Below are positions 1 through 7,035 of a DNA stretch of 23,587 bases, piece after piece. The stretch is from CAYLNM01 sp964385045. GTDB lineage: Bacteria; Planctomycetota; Phycisphaerae; Phycisphaerales; SM1A02. Within the stretch, counting starts at the first letter, position 1; the number at the start of each line of letters is the position of its first letter. The notes beneath the pieces are model-generated. The model searched no databases. It worked only from the letters and a program-made list of their open reading frames with translations, and was not told the origin of the DNA. Made by a program: the position numbers and the translations under genes. The stretch lies in NCBI GenBank assembly GCA_964385045.1, contig CAYLNM010000062.1, forward strand, positions 1-23,587, written 5' to 3'.

Positions 1-765
1 GCCCCCGGCTCCCCCGGCTCCCCCGGCTCCCCCGGCTCCCCCGGCTCCCCCGCCGCCTCCGCCCCCGGCCTCGTCGTCCGCCGCGTCGCTGGCCGTCCCC
101 GCCACCATCGCCTCCTGCCGCTGCGAGCCGCGCGCATCGAACGGCCGCTCGCGGTGCACCGGCGTCACGCAGAGTTGATAGCTCTGCAGCGTCGTCCCGG
201 GCCGACGCGCCTGCCGGGTGCGGAAGAAGCGGTCCATCCGGTCGATCAGCTCGTCGAGCTCCGCCCGATCGTCATCGTCGAGCCACGCCTGCCCGAATCG
301 CACCCAGGCGTTGCGATCCTCGCGTCCGATGCGGGCGATCCCCGCGTCGAGGGCGGCATCGACCCGGCGCCGGGCGTCCCGCTGCAGGACCGCGAGGCAC
401 TCCCGCATCTGCTCGCGACCCTCGGCGTGTCGTGGATCGACGTCGAGCACGGGCTCCTCGGCCGCGATGCGGTAGACCGCCTCCGACTGGCGTCCGACGC
501 GGCGAATGCCAGTCTCCTCGATGAGCTGCGCCTCGAGGAGGATCCTGACGTGTCGGTACAGCCCGTCGGCCGAGCGGTCCACCGACCAGGCGATCTCCGC
601 CACCGACGCCTCGCCAAGGCCGGCGATCGCCGAGAGGATCTCGAGCCGGACCGGCGAGCAGAAGGCCGACCACTGGACCGAGGTGCGGACCGGGAGACGG
701 TCCGGACGCCGAATGCGGACCGGGGATGGGATCGGCTCCCACTGATCTGTTGACTTTGTGTCCAT
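1..765 (-). CDS. Winged-helix (ArsR-like) transcriptional regulator, C-terminus cut by window edge
   Basis: A DNA-binding transcription factor; target and ligand cannot be read. The frame is open from ATG at 765 to the left edge (255 codons, no stop), so the C-terminus is missing. Residues about 30-85 read as a winged helix: QWSAFCSPVRLEILSAI, then a VAEIAWSVDRSADGLYRHV recognition-helix region, then a wing ending near AVYRIA. This resembles the ArsR/HTH_20 group. Residues 90-190 are helical and charged, perhaps a dimerisation or effector region. The last 20 or so residues before the edge are Gly/Ala only. The start was chosen because the ATG lies just downstream of a TTGACA promoter-like element and the HTH begins soon after. 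No Shine-Dalgarno sequence is visible. Inverted repeats over the start suggest autoregulation. It diverges from the S41 peptidase gene at 911. Confident in the HTH class, not in the regulon. Confidence 0.82.
   Translation of the reverse strand, partial: MDTKSTDQWEPIPSPVRIRRPDRLPVRTSVQWSAFCSPVRLEILSAIAGLGEASVAEIAWSVDRSADGLYRHVRILLEAQLIEETGIRRVGRQSEAVYRIAAEEPVLDVDPRHAEGREQMRECLAVLQRDARRRVDAALDAGIARIGREDRNAWVRFGQAWLDDDDRAELDELIDRMDRFFRTRQARRPGTTLQSYQLCVTPVHRERPFDARGSQRQEAMVAGTASDAADDEAGGGGGGGAGGAGGAGGAGGAGG
7..51. repeat. Five tandem 9-bp units (ggctccccc)
   Basis: Five perfect copies of ggctccccc lie end to end and are preceded by a degenerate copy. Read on the minus strand they are in frame and encode Gly-Ala-Gly repeats at the C-terminal end of the regulator. 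The 9-bp period keeps the frame whatever the copy number. The window edge falls inside this tract. Confidence 0.9.
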
Positions 766-805
766 GGACTGCAACTGTTGGGGATAGATCCCAGTATGTC
801 AACAG
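747..805. promoter_or_regulatory. Candidate operator: three CTGTTG half-sites over promoter and start codon
   Basis: A perfect 8-bp inverted repeat CTGTTGAC (747-754) / GTCAACAG (798-805) has arms about 51 bp apart, close to five helical turns. A third copy of the core, CTGTTG, is at 775-780. The arms cover the -35 element, the -10 element and codons 4-7 of the regulator gene. GGGAT-AG-ATCCC, another short palindrome, is at 781-792. The arrangement fits autorepression; binding itself is inferred. Confidence 0.45.
774..802 (-). promoter_or_regulatory. Sigma-70-like promoter of the HTH regulator, near-leaderless
   Basis: On the minus strand a perfect TTGACA (797-802) is followed after 17 bp by AACAGT (774-779), which matches TATAAT at three of six positions. 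Transcription would begin about 767, one or two bases before the ATG at 765, so the message would be almost leaderless. This agrees with the absence of a ribosome binding site. The -35 is strong and the -10 weak, so the call rests on spacing and position. Confidence 0.5.
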
Positions 806-910
806 TCGGCTGGTCTCGAGCGGCCGCCGACGAGCCCGCCGGGCCGGGCAAGCGTCCCTGAACCCCCGCGAAGACCGACACCGACCCGCCCAGATCCGGA
901 TCACGCCCCC

Positions 911-2575
911 ATGAAGCCTGCCCACGTTCTCCCGACGCCGCAGAGCGCCGAGGCCGCGCGAACCGACGCCCGTCGAGCTTGCTGCCGGCGCATCCCGCAC
1001 CCCCGGCGCCTCCTTCGCGGCTGCAGCGGCTCGGCCGCTCGTCCCGCCCCCGGCCTCGCCCTCGGCGTCGCCACCGCGATCACGGCCGCCTCGGTCCTCC
1101 TCGCGGCACCCGCTCGTGCCGCGGCCGTCCCGCCCATCCCCCCCGCGGCCACCGCCGCCCCGCCGGTCGCCGAGCCCCCATCGGCCGCCGCCGATTCCGC
1201 GGCCCCGACCCTGTCTCCCGAGCGACTCGAGCAGCACGTCGCCGCGTTCGACGCGATCTGGGAGCGGGTCCGCGACGCCCACTGGGATCCGGAGAAGGTC
1301 GGGGCCGCCTGGGAGGCCGCCCGCGACGAGCTGCGGCCGGCGATCCTCGAGGCCGAGAGCGACGCCGAGGCCCGTGCCGTGATGTCCCGGCTCCTCGCCA
1401 CCCTCGGTCAGTCGCACTTCGAGCTGATCCCCGCCTCCGCCTACGCCGCGATGGACGCCGAGAGCGCCTCCGCCGCGACGCCCGCCTCCGAGGCCGACGC
1501 GGCCGACGCGGCCGACGCCCCGGACACCGAGGACGCCGACGCCCCCGACGCCGAGGACGGCGACGACCCGGACGGCGACGATTCGGACGCCAACGGCTGG
1601 TCCGGCCTCGAGGTCCGCCTCGTCGACGACGACCTGCTCGTCACCCGCGTGGCCGGGGGATCCCCCGCCGAGGCCGCCGGCGTGCGGCCCGGCTGGATCC
1701 TCGACGCGGTCGACGGCCGCGCGACCGATCGGCTCGTCGAGCTCGCCCGCGAGATCGGGGGCATCCAGGGCCCGGCCGCCCTCGCCGCCACCATGGCCCG
1801 CTCCCGCCTCTCCGGCTCCCCCGGCTCCTCCGTCGAGGCGACCTTCCTCGACGGCCGCGACGAGCCGGTCGACGTCACGATCGAGCTCGGCGTCTCCCCG
1901 CATCCCGTCGCCGGCCTCGGCAACCTGCCCCCGTTTCCGGTCGAGATCGTCTCGCGGACGCTCGACAGCGGCGTCGGCTACTTCCGCCTCGGCGTGTTCT
2001 TCGACCCCGGTCGCGTGATCTCGGCGTGGCGGTCCTTCCTCGAGACCCACGCCGACGCCCCCGGGGTCATCCTCGACCTCCGCGGGAACCCCGGCGGCAT
2101 CATCCTCATGTCGGCGGGCATGCTGAACTTCGTGGTCGACGAGCGTGGCCAGCGGCTCGGCACCCTGCACATGCGGGACGCCGCCCGGGGGCCGTTCGAC
2201 ATGCCGGTGATGATCAACCCCCGGGCCACCACCTACGACGTGCCGATGTCCGTCCTCGTGGACGAGATGAGCATGTCCAACAGCGAGGTGATCGCGGCCG
2301 CGGCCCAGGACCTCGACCGCGCGACGGTGGTCGGGAGCCCCACGCCCGGCCTCGTGCTGCCCTCGGGCGTCGTCCGCCTGCCGAACGGCGACGGCCTGCT
2401 GCATGCATTCGCCGGGTACTCGCGTTCCTCCGGTGGCGCCCTCGAGGGCGCCGGCGTGGTGCCCGACGTCGCCGCCCCGCCCGTGCGCTCGGCCCTGCTG
2501 GCCGGGATCGACCCCGCGATCGCCACCGCGGTCGCGATCATGACCGAGGCCCCGCGCACCGCGGTGCCCGACTGA
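911..2575 (+). CDS. Secreted PDZ-containing S41-family peptidase homologue
   Basis: A C-terminal-processing/tricorn-type serine peptidase homologue, probably periplasmic. A hydrophobic stretch at residues 47-70 ending in AAPARAAA is a likely signal peptide after a long Arg-rich lead; a later start is possible, and no ribosome binding site precedes the ATG. Residues 100-180 are an S41 N-terminal helical domain ending in LGQSHFELIP, as in tricorn-like members. Residues 185-228 are an Asp/Ala-rich acidic linker. A PDZ domain lies about 230-330 (AGVRPGWIL). The S41 core spans about 355-520, with GVILDLRGNPGG and DEMSMSNSE. By alignment to Prc/CtpA the nucleophile is Ser456. The position of the catalytic Lys is Leu481 (VGSPTPGLV instead of GKG), so activity by the usual Ser-Lys dyad is doubtful. 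The LolA-like gene follows 117 bp downstream. Confidence 0.85.
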   Translation: MKPAHVLPTPQSAEAARTDARRACCRRIPHPRRLLRGCSGSAARPAPGLALGVATAITAASVLLAAPARAAAVPPIPPAATAAPPVAEPPSAAADSAAPTLSPERLEQHVAAFDAIWERVRDAHWDPEKVGAAWEAARDELRPAILEAESDAEARAVMSRLLATLGQSHFELIPASAYAAMDAESASAATPASEADAADAADAPDTEDADAPDAEDGDDPDGDDSDANGWSGLEVRLVDDDLLVTRVAGGSPAEAAGVRPGWILDAVDGRATDRLVELAREIGGIQGPAALAATMARSRLSGSPGSSVEATFLDGRDEPVDVTIELGVSPHPVAGLGNLPPFPVEIVSRTLDSGVGYFRLGVFFDPGRVISAWRSFLETHADAPGVILDLRGNPGGIILMSAGMLNFVVDERGQRLGTLHMRDAARGPFDMPVMINPRATTYDVPMSVLVDEMSMSNSEVIAAAAQDLDRATVVGSPTPGLVLPSGVVRLPNGDGLLHAFAGYSRSSGGALEGAGVVPDVAAPPVRSALLAGIDPAIATAVAIMTEAPRTAVPD

Positions 2576-2679
2576 CCCCGGGCGTCCGGCCCGCCCGGCC
2601 CGCCCGCCCTGACCGATCGCCCCGACGACGGGGCACTTCCCCCCCCTCCCCGACCCGCTCTTCCGGAAGACGAGAAGAC

Positions 2680-2685
2680 AAGGAG
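2680..2685 (+). promoter_or_regulatory. Ribosome binding site AAGGAG
   Basis: AAGGAG lies 7 bases before the ATG at 2693 and fixes the start of the LolA-like gene. The rest of the 2576-2692 gap is GC-rich without a clear promoter. Confidence 0.75.
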
Positions 2686-2692
2686 ACCGCTC

Positions 2693-3598
2693 ATGGCCCG
2701 TTGCATCCCCTCCCGCCGCCTCGTGCGTCGCGGCATCCCGATCCTCGGCCTCCTCGGCGGCGTCGCCGCGCTCGCGGCCGCCCCGATCGCCGCCGCCACC
2801 GCCGCCGTCTCGCTCGCTCCCTCCGTCCAGCCCACCGGCACCGCTGCCGACGAGAAGAAGGAGGCTCCGAAGAAGGCCGAGATCGACGAGAAGGCGCAGG
2901 AGGTCCTCGACCGCGCGATCGCGACGCACCTCGGCGCGCACGCGAAGAAGAAGGACATCCGCAGCGTCCGCTCCTCCGGCGCCATGGTCATGCAGGCCAT
3001 GGGCATGACCGCCGACATCGAGATGCTGATGGACGGCGAGGGCAACGTCGCCATCCAGCAGACGATCCCGAACTTCGGCACCGTGCGGAGTGGCGTCACC
3101 GACGGCGTGGGCTGGAGCTTCAGCGAGCTCACCGGACCGACGATCATGAGCGACGCCGAGGTCGCCCAGACCCGGCAGCAGGCCGACATCTACGGAGAGC
3201 TGAACTGGGCCGATCGGGCGTCGAGCATCACCTACGCCGGCGAGTCGACCGTCACCCTGCCCGACGGCAGCACGCGGCCCACGCACCAGCTCACCGTGGT
3301 CGACCGTGCGACCGGCAACGAGGAGACGCACCACTACGACCTCGAGAAGGGCTGGCGCGTCCAGTCGGTCACCACGCAGATGGTGCCCGGGCAGGGCGAG
3401 ATCCCGCTCACGACGACCTTCCTCGACTACAAGAAGATCGGCGAGATGCAGGTGCCGCACCGCTCGGTGGTCTCCGTGGGGCCACAGGAGATCGAGATGC
3501 GGATCAGCGAGTGGGAGGTCAACGCGGACGTGCCGAAGGACGCCTTCGCCATGCCGGAGGAGGTCAAGGCGATCGCCGAGCGTGACGCGGACGGCTGA
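2693..3598 (+). CDS. Secreted LolA-like protein of unknown function
   Basis: A 301-residue exported protein. The first 38 or so residues form a signal peptide with a basic start (RRLVRRG) and a long Ala-rich hydrophobic core. Residues 48-65 are Lys/Glu-rich. From about residue 66 the pattern is that of the LolA/LolB half-barrel: a helix (VLDRAIATHLG), then alternating strands such as DIRSVRSSGAMVM, ITYAGESTVTLPDG, THQLTVVD and HHYDLEKGWRV, ending with IEMRISEWEVNADVPKDAFAMP. That layout is common in outer-membrane lipoprotein-sorting-like domains appended to peptidase operons, where it is thought to bind lipid or a hydrophobic partner. It has no lipobox. It lies 117 bp behind the S41 homologue and may share its transcript. 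The fold is inferred from strand pattern and closing motif, so the name is tentative. Confidence 0.75.
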   Translation: MARCIPSRRLVRRGIPILGLLGGVAALAAAPIAAATAAVSLAPSVQPTGTAADEKKEAPKKAEIDEKAQEVLDRAIATHLGAHAKKKDIRSVRSSGAMVMQAMGMTADIEMLMDGEGNVAIQQTIPNFGTVRSGVTDGVGWSFSELTGPTIMSDAEVAQTRQQADIYGELNWADRASSITYAGESTVTLPDGSTRPTHQLTVVDRATGNEETHHYDLEKGWRVQSVTTQMVPGQGEIPLTTTFLDYKKIGEMQVPHRSVVSVGPQEIEMRISEWEVNADVPKDAFAMPEEVKAIAERDADG

Positions 3599-3713
3599 TT
3601 CGCCGCGGCGCGGGCGCAGCTCCGCCGCCGGTGACGGGCCCCGCCCCGGGTCGATCCCCGAGGTCGGCCTGCGATCGGCGGTCCGGCGTTGCCCACGCCC
3701 CCGTTCGTAGCAT

Positions 3714-3748
3714 GAAGGCCCCGCGGGAGACGTTCCCGCGGGGCCTTC
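3714..3748 (+). terminator. Strong 15-bp hairpin terminator
   Basis: A perfect 15-bp stem (3714-3728 with 3734-3748; GAAGGCCCCGCGGGA and its complement) encloses the 5-base loop GACGT. It lies 115 bases after the LolA-like stop and 61 before the dehydrogenase start. No U-tract follows, as is usual for terminators in very GC-rich genomes. It is the only clear structure in the 3599-3809 gap. Confidence 0.75.
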
Positions 3749-3809
3749 TCGCGCGCCGCCGGCCGAACGACCGCGTCGGGGCCGCCGTCCCGCCCTTCGG
3801 AGCCCTCCC

Positions 3810-5249
3810 GTGCGGATCGACTGCCTCGTGAACGGCCAGTGGACGCGCGGCAGCGGCGGCGACGAGATCGCGGTCGTCGACCCCGCCACCGACGAGCACG
3901 TGGCGAGCGTCCCGTCCCTCGCGGCCGACGACGTGCGCCGGGCGATCGAGGCCGCGTGGGACGCGTGGGCGGACTGGCGGGCGCGGCCGGCGGCCGAGCG
4001 CGGCCGGCTCGTGCGCCGGCTGGGCGAGCTCATGCTCCGCGAGGAGGAGCGGCTCGCGGCCCTCATGACCCGCGAGCAGGGCAAGCCGCGGGCCGAAGCG
4101 GCGGGCGAGATCCGGTACGCCGCGAGCTTCCTCGAGTGGGCGGCGGGCGAGGCCCCGCGCGTGACCGGCGAGATCGTGCCCGCCTCCTCGGCCGACAAGC
4201 GCCTGTTCGCCCTCCGCCAGCCGGTCGGCCCGTGCGGGATCATCACGCCGTGGAACTTCCCCGCCGCGATGATCACGCGGAAACTCGGCCCCGCCCTCGC
4301 CGCCGGGTGCACCGCGGTCATCAAGCCGGCCGAGGCCACGCCGCTCTCGGCCCTCGCGATCGCGGAGCTCGCGGTGGAGGCGGACCTACCGCCCGGCGTC
4401 GTCAACGTCGTGACCGGCGATGCCGCCACCATCGGCGAGACGCTCACCGGCGACGAGCGGATCCGGAAGCTCTCCTTCACCGGATCGACCGAGGTCGGCC
4501 GCATCCTGATGCGGCAGTCCGCCGAGCACGTCAAGCGGCTGTCGCTCGAGCTCGGCGGCCACGCGCCGTTCCTCGTCTTCGACGACGCCGATCTGGACGC
4601 CGCGGTGGCGGGGGCGATCGCCAACAAGTTCCGCAATGCCGGGCAGACCTGCATCTGCGCGAACCGCTTCTACGTGCAGGAGGGGGTGCACGACGCGTTC
4701 GTGGACCGGCTCGCGGCGGCGATGCGCGAGCTCACCGTCGGCCGCGGCACCGACGACGGCGTCGCCATCGGGCCGCTGATCGATGACGACGGCCTGGCCA
4801 AGGTCGAGGCGCACGTGGCCGACGCCCTCGAGCACGGCGCGACGCTCGTCCTCGGCGGCGAGCGGGCGAAGCCGGCCGGCGACGACCTCGCCGACCGCTT
4901 CTACGCCCCCACGCTGCTGGCCGGCATGACGGACGCCATGCGGCTGCGGCACGAGGAGACGTTCGGGCCGGTCGTCGCGGTCGCCCGGTTCGCCGAGGAG
5001 CGCGAGGGCATCGAGATGGCCAACGACTCGCCCTACGGCCTCGCGGCGTACTTCTACACCGGCGATCCCGCGCGGCTGATGCGGGTGGCCGAGGCCCTCG
5101 AGGCGGGCATCGTCGGCGCGAACGACGCCGCCCCGTCCACCGCGCAGGCGCCCTTCGGCGGCGTCAAGCAGTCCGGCCTCGGCCGCGAGGGCGGGCACTG
5201 GGTGATGGACGAGTACACCGAGGTGAAGTACGTGTCCTGGGGCGTGTGA
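3810..5249 (+). CDS. gabD: NAD(P)-dependent succinate-semialdehyde dehydrogenase
   Basis: Oxidises succinate semialdehyde to succinate, the last step of GABA and 4-hydroxybutyrate breakdown, in the cytoplasm. The 479 residues match the usual family length. Visible landmarks are Asn149 in PWNF, FTGSTEVG (223-230), the general base Glu247 in ELGGH, and the nucleophile Cys281 in GQTCICANR. The second cysteine at 283 and the CANR context are those of E. coli GabD, with which long stretches agree (NKFRNAGQTC, IGPLIDDD, APFGGVKQSGLGREG). ELGG is followed by His where GabD usually has Asn. The GTG start is supported by GGAG at 3799-3802, 7 bases upstream. No GABA transaminase gene is adjacent; a strong hairpin separates it from the gene before. 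Related substrates such as glutarate semialdehyde cannot be excluded. Confidence 0.9.
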   Translation: MRIDCLVNGQWTRGSGGDEIAVVDPATDEHVASVPSLAADDVRRAIEAAWDAWADWRARPAAERGRLVRRLGELMLREEERLAALMTREQGKPRAEAAGEIRYAASFLEWAAGEAPRVTGEIVPASSADKRLFALRQPVGPCGIITPWNFPAAMITRKLGPALAAGCTAVIKPAEATPLSALAIAELAVEADLPPGVVNVVTGDAATIGETLTGDERIRKLSFTGSTEVGRILMRQSAEHVKRLSLELGGHAPFLVFDDADLDAAVAGAIANKFRNAGQTCICANRFYVQEGVHDAFVDRLAAAMRELTVGRGTDDGVAIGPLIDDDGLAKVEAHVADALEHGATLVLGGERAKPAGDDLADRFYAPTLLAGMTDAMRLRHEETFGPVVAVARFAEEREGIEMANDSPYGLAAYFYTGDPARLMRVAEALEAGIVGANDAAPSTAQAPFGGVKQSGLGREGGHWVMDEYTEVKYVSWGV

Positions 5250-5261
5250 CGGCCCGGGTCC

Positions 5262-6028
5262 TCACGTCTCCGCTCCTTCGGGCGCTGCGGTCGACGCGAC
5301 CTGGTGGATCGCGTCGAGGACCTCCCGCACCTCGTCGTCGATCGCGCGCTCCGGCACGAACGGCACCAGCGAGTGGGAGTCCGTCTTCTGCATGAGGTTC
5401 GGGAGCCCGAGCTTCGCGAAGAACCGGTGGAAGACGCGGTCGAGGAAGTCGGTGCTCGCCTTCACCTCGGGGCCCCACGGCGACGGATCGCCGAGCGTCT
5501 CGAATGCCGTCTCCAGCTCCTCGATCACCGATTCCATGATGCCGACCCACTGCGCCTCGAAGAGGCCGCCGGCCTGCGCGCGAGCGCAGTGGGCCGCGTA
5601 GCCGAGCAGCGTCTCGCGAACGCACCGAGCGTTCTCGCTCTCGCCCGCTGGCGTCACATGACCTGGTGGATGGAGGGATCCGAGATCCCGTCGGCGTCGA
5701 TCTCCACCCGGATGTTGCGCGTCTGCTGCCGTCCGTCCTCGCGCCCGACGGATCGGGTGCACAGGCCCCGCCGCCGGAGAGTGGCGGAAGGAACCGGCAG
5801 CGAGATCAGGTCCCGGCGGTTGATGGTGACGCCCGGACGGCGGCTCGGGACCTCGCCGTCACCCCACTTCTCCCGCCATCGCCGGACGCCGAGACTCCAG
5901 AGTGCGATCGCCTGAAGAGCCGAGGTCTTGCCGGAGTCGTTCGGGCCCACGAGCACCACGCGCTCGCCGAGCTCGAGCTCGACGTCGTCGAACAGCTTGA
6001 AGTTCCGGACGGCGAGCCGGGTCAGCAT
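5262..6028 (-). pseudogene. Remnant of an AAA/OLD-like ATPase with its middle deleted
   Basis: Two pieces of one ATPase family lie in different frames. The 5' piece starts at ATG 6028 (AGGAG about 10 bases upstream) and carries the N-terminal strand-helix unit LTRLAVRNFKLFDD and a Walker A, GPNDSGKTS (residues 28-36). It ends at a stop at 5654, after about 124 codons. The 3' piece, in another frame and readable down to the stop at 5262, matches the family's C-terminal end: KASTDFLDRVFHRFFAKLGLP, then KTDSHSLVPFVP and IDDEVREVLDAI. The ABC-like signature, Walker B and sensor regions, normally between the two, are absent. The simplest reading is an internal deletion plus frameshift with its junction near 5640-5690. 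It is convergent with gabD (12-bp gap) and lies 115 bp downstream of a small kinase on the same strand. A short functional N-terminal protein is the less likely alternative. Confidence 0.7.
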
Positions 6029-6143
6029 CCGCGAGTCGCTCCTCGGTCGGGCACGCGGCGCCGGGCGGGCCCGATCGGGAGGATATCCGAAGCCGGCGGA
6101 GCGGCCGATTCGTCGCACCGCCGACACGTCGGCGAGCGTCCCC

Positions 6144-6899
6144 TCACGGCTCCGACCACGCGAACGTGTCGAGATGCTCCCGCAGCGCCCGCGCGGTCGG
6201 GAAGCGCCGCCGGATCGTCGGGGCCCGGCGGGCGGCGATGATGTGCCGGATCTCCGGCGGCAGACGCGCGTAGTGGCGACGGCCGCCCAGCATCTCGTCG
6301 AACAGTCGCACCAGGTCGACCACGTCGTCGGCGATGTTCAGCTTGGTCGGCCGGCCGAGGTCGAGCAGGTCCACGAGCTTCAGCACGACGTGCACGCCCT
6401 GCCGCCGCACGAGGACGTTGCCGGGATGCAGGTCGCCGTGGTACTCGCGGCGGGCGTGCACCGCCTCGAGACCGCTCGCGAGCCCGTGCAGGACGTGCAG
6501 CGCCTCGAACAGCGGCAGCCGCTTGCCCCGTCGCCGCCGCACGAGCTCCTCGAGCAGGACGCCGTCGACGAACTCGCTGATGAGCACGGTGGTCGGCCGG
6601 CCCGCGAGCCGGATCGTCTCGGCGTGGTGGTACTTGATGATGATCGGGCAGTCCCGGAGCTGCTCGAGCTTGCGGGCGTAGAAGTCGACCGCGCGGTCGC
6701 GGGCGTTGCGCTCGGGGAAGAAGAGCTTGGCCGCCCGCGCGGCGCCCGTCCGCCGCTCGCGCACGCGGTAGACCCGGCCCTCCCAGCCCTCGCCCAGGGC
6801 GGACTCGACGACGTACTCGCCGCCGATCACCCGTCCGGGGACGAGGCGGAACGCGTCGCGCTGGCGGCTCGTCGATCGGGATGGGGTGGAACGCGGCAT
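6144..6899 (-). CDS. Small divergent Ser/Thr protein kinase-like protein
   Basis: A 251-residue single-domain kinase homologue without a membrane segment, so cytoplasmic. A glycine loop (GEGWEGRVY, 36-44), the ATP-binding Lys58 in ARAAKLF, and a hinge around LISEFVDG are present. The catalytic loop is HGDLHPGN (154-161), that is HRD changed to HGD, as in aminoglycoside-phosphotransferase, RIO and ABC1-type kinases. The metal-binding site reads DLL (177-179) instead of DFG. Asp156, Asn161 and Asp177 remain, so phosphotransfer is possible. The C-lobe is short and no APE motif is evident. It is transcribed away from the channel gene at 7036 and towards the ATPase remnant at 6028; the two may once have formed a pair. 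Substrate unknown. Confidence 0.8.
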   Translation of the reverse strand: MPRSTPSRSTSRQRDAFRLVPGRVIGGEYVVESALGEGWEGRVYRVRERRTGAARAAKLFFPERNARDRAVDFYARKLEQLRDCPIIIKYHHAETIRLAGRPTTVLISEFVDGVLLEELVRRRRGKRLPLFEALHVLHGLASGLEAVHARREYHGDLHPGNVLVRRQGVHVVLKLVDLLDLGRPTKLNIADDVVDLVRLFDEMLGGRRHYARLPPEIRHIIAARRAPTIRRRFPTARALREHLDTFAWSEP

Positions 6900-7035
6900 G
6901 CAGCACCGAACGAGGGCGGCGGACGGCCGCGGGCGACGCGGCCGGCGGGCAGGGTCGGGCCCCGGCGGCGGTCCGGCAAGTCACTTCCGGGCCCGTAGAC
7001 TCGGCCGAGTCCCGTCCCGCGCTCCGGAGATGCCC

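Noticed and set aside
1..60. CRISPR-like or minisatellite array at the left end
   Set aside because: The unit is only 9 bp, there are no spacers, and it is in frame within a coding sequence.
6886..7035. Longer N-terminus of the GluR0-like channel from ATG 6886
   Set aside because: It would overlap the divergent kinase start and add an Arg/Gly-rich head before the signal peptide; GGAG at 7026-7029 supports 7036.
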